This document shows, piece after piece, positions 7,709 to 13,434 of a DNA stretch of 36,100 nt; the stretch's first letter is position 1, and every line of letters begins with the position of its first letter. A program made the position numbers and the translations under genes. The DNA comes from CAYXXN01 sp964469055 (GTDB lineage: Bacteria; Acidobacteriota; Thermoanaerobaculia; Multivoradales; JAHEKO01): the NCBI GenBank assembly GCA_964469055.1, contig CAYXXN010000006.1, positions 1 through 36,100 of the forward strand, in the 5' to 3' direction. Below the pieces are notes generated by a model, which did not search any database, had not been told where the DNA came from, and saw only the letters and a list, made by a program, of their open reading frames with translations.

Positions 7709-8154
7709 GTCGCGTGCTGCTGCGCGTCCTGCGCCTGCCGCATGCTGGCGACCTGCCGGCGCCGCGCCGGGCCTCGCGGGGGAGCGCCGGACTCGACCTC
7801 TGCGCCGCCCTCGACGGCGAGCTGGTGCTGGCGCCCGGCGAGCGCACCCTCGTGCCCACCGGCTTCGCGCTCGAGATCCCGCTCGGCTGGGAGGGTCAGG
7901 TGCGGCCGCGCTCGGGCCTGGCGATCCGGCACGGCATCGGCATTCCCAACACGCCGGGGACGATCGACAGCGACTACCGAGGCGAGCTCCAGGTGGCGCT
8001 CATCAACCTCGGCCGCGAGCCGTATACCCTGCGGCGCGGCGACCGCATCGCCCAGCTCCTGCTCGCCCCGGTGCCCGAGGTGGAGGTCGAGGAAGTCGCC
8101 CACCTCGCGCCGAGCGGGCGCGGGGCGGGCGGTTTCGGGTCGACGGGGTCCTAG
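7705..8154 (+). CDS. dut: Deoxyuridine 5'-triphosphate nucleotidohydrolase (dUTPase)
   Basis: 149 aa, GTG start in a GTGA overlap. Hydrolyses dUTP to dUMP and pyrophosphate, keeping uracil out of DNA and feeding dTMP synthesis; acts as a cytoplasmic homotrimer. All five trimeric dUTPase motifs are present in order: SAGLDLCA (27-34), RPRSGLA (67-73), GTIDSDYRGE (85-94, with the catalytic Asp), RGDRIAQLL (111-119) and GRGAGGFGSTG (138-148). The last is the mobile arm that closes the neighbouring active site. Length is normal. Its coupling to the end of a secretion operon has no obvious functional logic and probably reflects shared transcription. It converges with the lipoprotein gene 5 bp downstream. 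Confidence 0.96.
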   Translation: MSRVLLRVLRLPHAGDLPAPRRASRGSAGLDLCAALDGELVLAPGERTLVPTGFALEIPLGWEGQVRPRSGLAIRHGIGIPNTPGTIDSDYRGELQVALINLGREPYTLRRGDRIAQLLLAPVPEVEVEEVAHLAPSGRGAGGFGSTGS

Positions 8155-8168
8155 GCGGTCTAGGGCCC
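8146..8168. terminator. Inverted repeat spanning both stop codons of convergent genes
   Basis: GGGTCCTAG (8146-8154), loop GCGGT, CTAGGGCCC (8160-8168): nine-bp arms, one of the pairs being a U-G wobble in the + strand RNA. Both convergent stop codons (TAG of dut, TAG of the - strand lipoprotein gene) lie inside the arms. There is no T-tract on either side, so it may pause or protect 3' ends rather than act as a classical intrinsic terminator. On the - strand RNA the wobble becomes an A-C mismatch, so it should work better for the dut transcript. Confidence 0.45.
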
Positions 8169-8861
8169 TTCGGTGGCCTCGGCCTGCATCACCGACTCGA
8201 GCTCGGCGGAGAGCAGGGTGAAGTCGTTGCGCAGGTTCTCGAGGTCGGCGATGACCTCGGTGTGGAGCTGCGAGATCTCGTCGCGCTCGCGGTCGTTGAG
8301 CCGCAGGCGCTCCGGGCAGCCCTGGCAGTCGACGCGGCTGTACTTCCAGTTGCTCACCTTGGAGGAGAGGCCGTCGATCTTGGTCATCACCGACTCCCGA
8401 CGCCGGAGCAAGGCGACCCGCTCCTCGCCCACCGAGCGCTCGATCGAGCCCGTCTTCTGCATGACGACGTCGAGCACGCCGCGGGCGTCGGTGAGCTGGG
8501 TCTGGAGCTGGGTGTTCTGCTCGGATAGGGCCCGGTACCCCTGCGCCATCTGCTGGGTCATCCGGTCGAGCATCTCGCGCACCTGCTCGCGCACCCGAGT
8601 GTCGAGGCCCGCCGTGACCTCTTGCAGCCTGACGTCGAGCTCCTGACGCAACTCGGCGGCCGCCGTCGGCAGGTAGTCCATCGCCTCGACCAGCGTCTGC
8701 TTGCGCTCTTCCATCGCCTGTTGGTAGAGGCCCTCGTACTCGTCCGCGCGCTCCTTGCACTCGGCGAGCTCGGTCACTTTGGCCTCGAAGTCGGACTTCT
8801 TGACGCAGCCGGTGGCCAGCAGCGCCACCGTCATGGTCACGATGAGTAGCCTAGAGTTCAC
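8160..8861 (-). CDS. Coiled-coil lipoprotein of unknown function with a CxxC motif
   Basis: 233 aa. The GTG start at 8861 is chosen because AAAGGAG (8868-8874) lies 6 nt upstream and a signal peptide follows directly; the open frame continues upstream without support. The leader LLIVTMTVALLATGC ends in a lipobox. The mature protein is almost wholly helical and charged, with Leu/Gln/Glu heptad-like stretches predicting a long coiled coil. A VDCQGCPERLRLN segment with a CxxC pair interrupts it about 50 residues from the end. It is probably an outer-membrane-anchored periplasmic protein. The CxxC could bind metal or form a disulfide; I do not recognise a family, and no function is claimed. Confidence 0.82.
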   Translation of the reverse strand: MNSRLLIVTMTVALLATGCVKKSDFEAKVTELAECKERADEYEGLYQQAMEERKQTLVEAMDYLPTAAAELRQELDVRLQEVTAGLDTRVREQVREMLDRMTQQMAQGYRALSEQNTQLQTQLTDARGVLDVVMQKTGSIERSVGEERVALLRRRESVMTKIDGLSSKVSNWKYSRVDCQGCPERLRLNDRERDEISQLHTEVIADLENLRNDFTLLSAELESVMQAEATEGP

Positions 8862-8955
8862 GACGTGCTCCTTTCTTGTTTCCACTTGGGGAAAACGTGG
8901 TGCGGCACCCGCGGGGGGGACACGTGGAGGCCGGGGATGGTAACACGGCGAGGGC

Positions 8956-9159
8956 CTACCCCTTGCCGGCCAGGCCGCGGAGCAGGTCGCGCACGATGTC
9001 CTTGAGCTCGAGGGTGTAGGAGCCGAGCTCGTCACAGCGCTGGTCGAGCTGCTCCTGCGAGGGCACCGAGAAGGTCGATCTCGGCCGCAGGCGGTAGGCG
9101 AGGCGTTCGTCGAGCGCGTCGAGACGCTCGAGCAGCTGGCGAAGGAGGTCGGGGTCCAT
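8956..9159 (-). CDS. Small hypothetical helical protein (67 aa)
   Basis: 67 aa beginning MDPDLLRQLLERLDALDERL. The ATG at 9159 is the only good start in a frame that stays open further into nth. It begins 20 nt after the nth stop on the same strand, so it is probably co-transcribed. No Shine-Dalgarno is evident. It is charged and probably helical, with Leu-rich ends and a middle SVPSQEQLDQRCDELGSYTLEL; it has no signal peptide or membrane segment. I do not recognise a family. Coding potential is supported by position and composition only. Confidence 0.55.
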   Translation of the reverse strand: MDPDLLRQLLERLDALDERLAYRLRPRSTFSVPSQEQLDQRCDELGSYTLELKDIVRDLLRGLAGKG

Positions 9160-9179
9160 GGGCAGGAGGATATTCCCTT

Positions 9180-9866
9180 TCAGACCGCCGCCGACGGGCA
9201 GAGCTCCGCCAGCACGCAACGCTCGCACTCCGGCCGGCGGGCCTTGCACACCTGGCGGCCGTGGTGGATGAGCAGGTGGGCCCAAGGAGTCCAGGCCGCC
9301 CGCGGCACCAGCTCCATCAGGTCCCGCTCGATCTTCTGCGGGTCGTTCTCGGCGGTGAGACCCAAGCGGCGCGACAGGCGCTGGACGTGGGTGTCGACGA
9401 CGATGCCCTCGTCGATGCCGAAGGCGTTGCCGAGGACGACGTTGGCCGTCTTGCGGCCCACGCCGGGCAGCCGGGTGAGCGCCGCCATCGAGTCGGGCAC
9501 GCGACCGGCGTGCTCGGCCACCAGGGCCTGGCCGAGGCCCTTCAAGGCTCGCGCCTTGTTGCGGAAAAAGCCCGTGGTTCTCACCAGCTCCTCGAGCTCG
9601 GGGAGCGCCGCCGTCGCGTAGTCGGCGGCGGTCGGGTAGCGGCGAAAGAGCGACGGCGTCACCTGGTTGACGCGGGCATCGGTGCACTGCGCCGAAAGGA
9701 TCGTCGCCACGAGGAGCTCCAGGGGGCTGCCGCGATCGAGCGCGCAGCGGGCGTCGGGGTACTGACGCTCGAGCCGCTCGAAGAGCGTCTTCGTCCGGCG
9801 GCGGCGCGCCGCGCGCGACTCCTTGCGCGCCTGGCCGGGGGTGAGCCGCCGCGCTCGGGCGCTCAA
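9180..9866 (-). CDS. nth: Endonuclease III, DNA glycosylase / AP lyase
   Basis: 228 aa. Removes oxidised pyrimidines from DNA and cleaves the resulting abasic site (base excision repair). The helix-hairpin-helix LPGVGRKTANVVLGNAFG contains the catalytic Lys (139), and VVDTHV holds the catalytic Asp (158). Four cysteines at 207, 214, 217 and 223 have the exact C-x6-C-x2-C-x5-C spacing of the [4Fe-4S] cluster loop. The start is TTG at 9866, sharing TTGA with the stop of the preceding membrane-protein gene; no ATG or GTG is available before the conserved core. The N-terminal 25 residues are Arg-rich and longer than in E. coli Nth. Confidence 0.96.
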   Translation of the reverse strand: MSARARRLTPGQARKESRAARRRRTKTLFERLERQYPDARCALDRGSPLELLVATILSAQCTDARVNQVTPSLFRRYPTAADYATAALPELEELVRTTGFFRNKARALKGLGQALVAEHAGRVPDSMAALTRLPGVGRKTANVVLGNAFGIDEGIVVDTHVQRLSRRLGLTAENDPQKIERDLMELVPRAAWTPWAHLLIHHGRQVCKARRPECERCVLAELCPSAAV

Positions 9867-10204
9867 TCGCCGAAGGCCCGCACGATCCAGTTGAGGACCG
9901 CCAGCACCAGGCCGCCCAGGAATGCCGGCAGGCAGCCTTCGATCGCGAGACCCGGCAGCAACCAGCTGGCGAGGTAGAACATCAGCGCGTTGATCACCAG
10001 GAAGAAGAAGCCCAGGGTGAGGATGATGAGGGGCAGCGAGAGCACCGTCACGAGCGGTTTGACGAGCAGGTTGATGAGGCCGATGACGAGACCCACGACC
10101 AGCAGGTAGGCGAGACCGCCGGTGTAGGTGACGCCGGGGACGAAGGTCGCAGCGAGCCAGACGCCGAGACCGTTGAGGGCCAGCTGAGCCAGCATTCGCA
10201 GCAT
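9863..10204 (-). CDS. Phage holin family 4 (YvlD-like) four-helix membrane protein
   Basis: 113 aa, ATG at 10204 with a strong GGGGAGGAGAA ribosome site (10210-10220 on the opposite strand). Four hydrophobic segments cover almost the whole protein. The pattern GLINLLVKPLVTVLSLPLIILTLGFFFLVINALMFYLASWL is the hallmark of the small YvlD / phage_holin_4_2 family, which is chromosomal and widespread. Despite the name, a lysis role is not established for chromosomal members, and nothing phage-like surrounds it. It overlaps nth by 4 nt and follows yqgE by 23 nt, so the three are likely one transcript. Confidence 0.9.
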   Translation of the reverse strand: MLRMLAQLALNGLGVWLAATFVPGVTYTGGLAYLLVVGLVIGLINLLVKPLVTVLSLPLIILTLGFFFLVINALMFYLASWLLPGLAIEGCLPAFLGGLVLAVLNWIVRAFGD

Positions 10205-10227
10205 GTCCGTTCTCCTCCCCGCAGGGG

Positions 10228-10815
10228 TCAGTTGGTCGCTTCCTCGTCGGTGCCGGGAGCCCAGGAGGGCAGGGTGTCGGGATCGACCTCCACCGAGCGC
10301 AGCGCAGCGGTCCACAGCTCGTCGGCCGGGGTCGTGAAGAGCAGCTCCTCGACGATCGGCACGGGCAGCCAGTCGTTGCGCAGGATCTCGTCGAGGAGTT
10401 GGCCCTCGCCCCAGCCGGCGTAGCCCAGGACCAGCCGGAAGAAGCCGGGCGGGCGCTCGGCCAGGGCCGTCAACTCGGTCATGTGCTGGCTCATCCACAG
10501 CCCGGGGCGGATCTCGGTGGAGCTCGCCTCCTCGGCCTCGGCCCGCGCCGCCGCCGCCGCGTAGAGGACGGTGCCGAGCTGCGGCTGGACGGGGCCGCCG
10601 AAGAAGGCGAGCGCGTCCTGCGGGCCGGCCCAGGCGATCTCCATGCCGTGCAGGATCTCGGCGACCTGGATGCCGGTCGTACGATTGATGATCAGGCCGA
10701 AGCTCCCCTGCTCGTCGTGGTGGAGGAGCAGCACGACGCTCTTGTGGAAGAAGGGGTCGAGGACCTGCGGCATCGCCACCAGAAGGACGGGTGGCTCCAG
10801 GGTGGCGGCGACCAC
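10228..10815 (-). CDS. YqgE/AlgH family protein (UPF0301)
   Basis: 195 aa, GTG start. Typical YqgE/AlgH pattern: LLVAMPQVLDPFFHKSVVLLLHHDEQGSFGLIINRTT at the N-terminus, FFGGPVQPQLG in the middle, and RLVLGYAGWGEGQLLDEILRNDWL toward the end. Length is normal (about 185 aa). The family is conserved and cytoplasmic, and its molecular function is not settled; AlgH was named from alginate regulation in Pseudomonas. It is the first gene of the - strand group. Its start codon lies at the end of a perfect 8-bp inverted repeat, and a TAAGAT box is 7 nt upstream. Confidence 0.93.
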   Translation of the reverse strand: MVAATLEPPVLLVAMPQVLDPFFHKSVVLLLHHDEQGSFGLIINRTTGIQVAEILHGMEIAWAGPQDALAFFGGPVQPQLGTVLYAAAAARAEAEEASSTEIRPGLWMSQHMTELTALAERPPGFFRLVLGYAGWGEGQLLDEILRNDWLPVPIVEELLFTTPADELWTAALRSVEVDPDTLPSWAPGTDEEATN

Positions 10816-10836
10816 GGCGAGGATCTTATCGCCGTG
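10813..10836 (-). promoter_or_regulatory. Inverted repeat at the yqgE start, with possible leaderless -10 box
   Basis: CACGGCGA (10813-10820), 8-nt spacer, TCGCCGTG (10829-10836): a perfect 8-bp inverted repeat whose inner end, read on the - strand, finishes with the GTG start codon. The spacer read on the - strand contains TAAGAT (10828-10823), a TANNNT box 7 nt before the GTG. That geometry is the one seen for leaderless mRNAs in high-GC bacteria. The repeat could alternatively be an operator, or an RNA hairpin hiding the start. No Shine-Dalgarno precedes this GTG. Confidence 0.35.
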
Positions 10837-10857
10837 CGCCGCGCTGCCGCGCGCGGT

Positions 10858-10886
10858 TTGACAGCCCTCGGACGCTGTGAGAAAGT
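10858..10886 (+). promoter_or_regulatory. Probable promoter of the initiator tRNA gene
   Basis: A consensus -35 box TTGACA occupies 10858-10863. At 17-bp spacing the -10 position reads GAAAGT (10881-10886), matching only three of six bases of TATAAT. Transcription would begin about 20 nt before the tRNA 5' end at 10915. The -35 is convincing, the -10 weak. Confidence 0.45.
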
Positions 10887-10914
10887 GAATGCCCCGCTTG
10901 ACGGCGGGCTCTTC

Positions 10915-10991
<77 letters not shown>

Positions 10992-11001
10992 TCGAAATTC
11001 C

Positions 11002-11040
11002 CGCGAGAGGTCGCTGGTTCCCGGCGGCCTCTTCGCGTTT
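11002..11040 (+). terminator. Possible terminator after tRNA-fMet
   Basis: CGCGAGAGG (11002-11010) can pair with CCTCTTCGCG (11028-11037), with one bulged T, and the stem is followed by TTT. The loop is long (17 nt) and the T-run short, so this is a weak intrinsic terminator at best. The rest of the stretch up to the vapB promoter (to 11085) shows nothing recognisable. Confidence 0.4.
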
Positions 11041-11085
11041 CGGGGCCTCGGACTCTCGAGAGTAGGTTCATCGGAGGGGCGGAGC

Positions 11086-11121
11086 TTGCACGCAACATCG
11101 TGCTGCACGTAGAATCGTGCT
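11086..11121 (+). promoter_or_regulatory. vapBC promoter with tandem palindromic operators
   Basis: Two consecutive imperfect 17-bp units each contain a perfect GCACG-N6-CGTGC palindrome: 11088-11103 (centre CAACAT) and 11105-11120 (centre TAGAAT). The second centre, TAGAAT at 11110-11115, is a five-of-six match to the -10 box. TTGCAC at 11086-11091 is an acceptable -35 at 18-bp spacing and overlaps the first palindrome. This is the layout expected for autorepression by a VapB ribbon-helix-helix dimer-of-dimers, alone or with VapC. Distance from the -10 to the vapB ATG is 21 nt. Confidence 0.65.
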
Positions 11122-11136
11122 GGCCGAGATGGAGCG

Positions 11137-11370
11137 ATGAAGACCAACGTTACTGTGAAACTCGACGCGGACCTCCTGCGGGAGGCTCGCGTCATCGCGG
11201 CGGAGGAGGGGCGGTCGGTCAGCGCCTTGCTGACCGACCGTCTGGAAGCGCTGGTTCGCGAACGGAAGGCGTACGACCGGGCGCGGCGGCGCGCTCTAGC
11301 GCGGTTGCGAGCGGGCCTGGAGTTGCGTTGGGCGCCTCCCAAGTCGCGCGACGAGCTCCATGGCCGATAA
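11137..11370 (+). CDS. vapB: VapB-type ribbon-helix-helix antitoxin
   Basis: 77 aa. The N-terminal MKTNVTVKLDADLLREARVIAAEEGRSVSALLTDRLEAL has the strand-helix-helix pattern of RHH/CopG-like DNA-binding antitoxins, the strand being NVTVKL. The C-terminal half, rich in Arg, Ala and Leu, would be the toxin-binding tail. ATG with GGAG (11131-11134) upstream. It overlaps the toxin gene by 11 nt, which lets antitoxin and toxin be translationally coupled. In the family the VapB dimer neutralises VapC and represses its own promoter; the tandem palindromes upstream fit that. Confidence 0.9.
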   Translation: MKTNVTVKLDADLLREARVIAAEEGRSVSALLTDRLEALVRERKAYDRARRRALARLRAGLELRWAPPKSRDELHGR

Positions 11371-11779
11371 ATACTTCGTTGACACCAACATCCTCGTGTA
11401 CGCGCACGACCGGTCGGCGGGCGCGAAGCACGAGCGCGCCAAATCCCTGATCGAGGAGCTCTGGCGGGCTCGGACCGGTGTCGTGAGCACTCAGGTCCTC
11501 CAAGAGCTGTGCGTCAATCTGCGACGCAAAGCCGCTCGGCCATTGGACGCGAAGACGACGCGGGAGATCGTGACGGACTACCTGAGCTGGGACGTCACGG
11601 TCAACACCGGCGACTCCATTCTCGAGGCTCTCGAGCTCGAGGAGCGGTACGGGATCTCCTTCTGGGACGCCCTGGTGATTCAAGCAGCGGAAGCGTCCGG
11701 CGCCGCGGTTCTCTACTCGGAAGACCTGTCGGACGGCCAGCGCTACGGCGCGGTGCGGGTGGTGAACCCTTTGCGCTAG
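11360..11779 (+). CDS. vapC: VapC-type PIN-domain ribonuclease toxin
   Basis: 139 aa, a full-length PIN domain. The acidic metal-binding residues are in place: Asp8 (FVDTN), Glu49 (STQVLQEL), Asp103 (SFWDAL) and Asp122 (YSEDL). These coordinate Mg2+/Mn2+ for RNA cleavage; VapC toxins usually cut tRNA or rRNA. All four residues are intact, so the toxin is probably active. The ATG lies inside the end of vapB. The stop is only 11 nt before the eno start with no terminator between, so read-through into eno is likely. Confidence 0.93.
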   Translation: MADKYFVDTNILVYAHDRSAGAKHERAKSLIEELWRARTGVVSTQVLQELCVNLRRKAARPLDAKTTREIVTDYLSWDVTVNTGDSILEALELEERYGISFWDALVIQAAEASGAAVLYSEDLSDGQRYGAVRVVNPLR

Positions 11780-11790
11780 GCTTTCGGAGC

Positions 11791-13089
11791 GTGTTCACGA
11801 TTGCGGAGCTCGCCGCGCGGGAGATCCTCGACTCCCGAGGCAATCCCACCCTCGAGGTCGACTGTCTCCTCGACGACGGCTCCTTCGGGCGGGCGGCGGT
11901 TCCCTCCGGCGCCTCGACCGGCAGCCGCGAGGCCTTGGAGCTCCGCGATGGCGGCACACGCTACGGCGGCAAGGGGGTGCGGCGGGCGGCGGCCCACGTG
12001 GCAGAGACGATCGCGCCGCTGCTCGTCGGGATGGACGCGCGCGACCAGGCGGCGGTCGACCGGCGGATGATCGAACTCGACGGCAGCGAGGCGAAGGAGA
12101 ACCTCGGCGCCAACGCCATCCTCGGCGCCTCGCTGGCGGTGGCGCGGGCGGCCGCCGAGGGCGCGGGGTTGCCGCTCTACGCCTACCTCGGCGGTCCCAC
12201 GGCCAACCTCCTGCCCGTGCCCCTGCTGAACGTCTTGAACGGCGGCGCCCACGCCGACAACTCGCTCGACATCCAGGAGTTCATGCTGGTGCCCGTAGGC
12301 TTTGCGTCCTTCACCGAGGCGCTGCAGGCGGGGGCCGAGGTCTACCACCACCTGAAGAGGGTCCTCAAGGGCAAGGGGCTGGTGACGGCGGTCGGCGACG
12401 AAGGCGGCTTCGCTCCGGATCTCGGCAGCAACCGCGAGGCGCTCGACCTGCTGCTCGCGGCCATCGAGGGCGCCGGCTTGCGCCCGGGCGTCGACGTGGC
12501 GCTGGCGCTCGACGTGGCGGCGAGCGAGCTCACCGAGAGCCAGGACGGGGCAGCGTGCTACGCCCTCCCCGGTGAGGGGCGCACCGGTCTCACCAGCGCG
12601 GATTTGATTGCCCTCTACACGGAGTGGTTGGAATCTTACCCGCTGGTGTCGATCGAGGACGGTCTGGCGGAGCATGACGCCGCCGGCTGGGCCGAGCTCA
12701 CCGCTGCCCTGGGCGAGCGCGTGCAGCTGGTGGGCGACGACCTGTTCGTCACCAACCCGCGGATCCTCGCGGCCGGCATCCGCGATGGTCTGGCCAACGC
12801 GCTTCTCGTCAAGCTCAACCAGGTGGGCACGTTGACCGAGACCCTGGAGGCCGTCGACCTCGCGCGGCGCAGCGGCTACGCCAACATCATCAGCCACCGC
12901 TCCGGCGAGACCGAGGACACCACCATCGCCGACCTGGCGGTGGCGACGCGCGCCGGCCAGATCAAGACCGGCGCGCCGTGTCGCAGCGATCGCGTCGCCA
13001 AATACAATCGGCTGCTCCGCATCGAGGAGGAGCTCGCGGGGATGGCCCGCTACCCGGGCCGGGACGCCTTCCCGCGCGCCACGGCATGA
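11791..13089 (+). CDS. eno: Enolase (phosphopyruvate hydratase)
   Basis: 432 aa, normal length. Converts 2-phosphoglycerate to phosphoenolpyruvate. Conserved elements: REILDSRGNPTLEV at the start, the mobile loop PSGASTGSREALEL, GDEGGFAP with the catalytic Glu, LVSIEDGL and VGDDLFVTN with Mg2+ ligands, LLVKLNQVGTLTE with the catalytic Lys, and the enolase signature ISHRSGETEDT. The GTG at 11791 begins the conserved N-terminus directly; the preceding GGAG is very close to it, and no better start exists. It follows vapC by 11 nt and shares ATGA with ftsB, an eno-ftsB order common in diderms. Confidence 0.97.
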   Translation: MFTIAELAAREILDSRGNPTLEVDCLLDDGSFGRAAVPSGASTGSREALELRDGGTRYGGKGVRRAAAHVAETIAPLLVGMDARDQAAVDRRMIELDGSEAKENLGANAILGASLAVARAAAEGAGLPLYAYLGGPTANLLPVPLLNVLNGGAHADNSLDIQEFMLVPVGFASFTEALQAGAEVYHHLKRVLKGKGLVTAVGDEGGFAPDLGSNREALDLLLAAIEGAGLRPGVDVALALDVAASELTESQDGAACYALPGEGRTGLTSADLIALYTEWLESYPLVSIEDGLAEHDAAGWAELTAALGERVQLVGDDLFVTNPRILAAGIRDGLANALLVKLNQVGTLTETLEAVDLARRSGYANIISHRSGETEDTTIADLAVATRAGQIKTGAPCRSDRVAKYNRLLRIEEELAGMARYPGRDAFPRATA

Positions 13090-13400
13090 GGGCCCCGCGA
13101 GAGAGCCCCGGCACCGGGCCGCTGCGCCCGATCGTCTTGGCCGTCCTGCTGGTCGCCGTCGTCCTGGTGCTGCTGGCCGACGTCAAGAGCCACCGTGACC
13201 TCGAGGCGGCACGAGCGAGCGAGGCGCAGCTCGAGGCGCGCATCGCCGAGACCCAGGCGCGCATCGACCAACTCGCCGAGCGTCGCGACCTCTTGCTCGA
13301 GGATCCGGCGACCCTCGAGCGGCTGGCCCGCGAAGAGCTCAACATGGCGCGGCCGGGCGAGGTCGTGCTGCGGCTGCCGCCGAGCGCCGACGACCGGTGA
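13086..13400 (+). CDS. ftsB: Septum formation initiator FtsB/DivIC family protein
   Basis: 104 aa, ATG in an ATGA overlap with eno. A short cytoplasmic tail and one membrane helix (about residues 15-31) are followed by a periplasmic coiled coil (about 38-70, with ARASEAQLEARIAETQARI), then the family end motif LEDPATLERLAREELNMARPGEVVLRLP. In E. coli FtsB forms a trimer with FtsL and FtsQ that links early and late divisome proteins. Genes for both partners occur further along this window, in the dcw cluster. Confidence 0.93.
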   Translation: MRAPRESPGTGPLRPIVLAVLLVAVVLVLLADVKSHRDLEAARASEAQLEARIAETQARIDQLAERRDLLLEDPATLERLAREELNMARPGEVVLRLPPSADDR

Positions 13401-13434
13401 GACGGCCGCAGCGCCGGCCGATCCCGCGCCCTCG

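Noticed and set aside
9863..10204. Phage-holin family protein as a sign of prophage
   Set aside because: The YvlD-like family is widely chromosomal, and its neighbours nth and yqgE are housekeeping genes.
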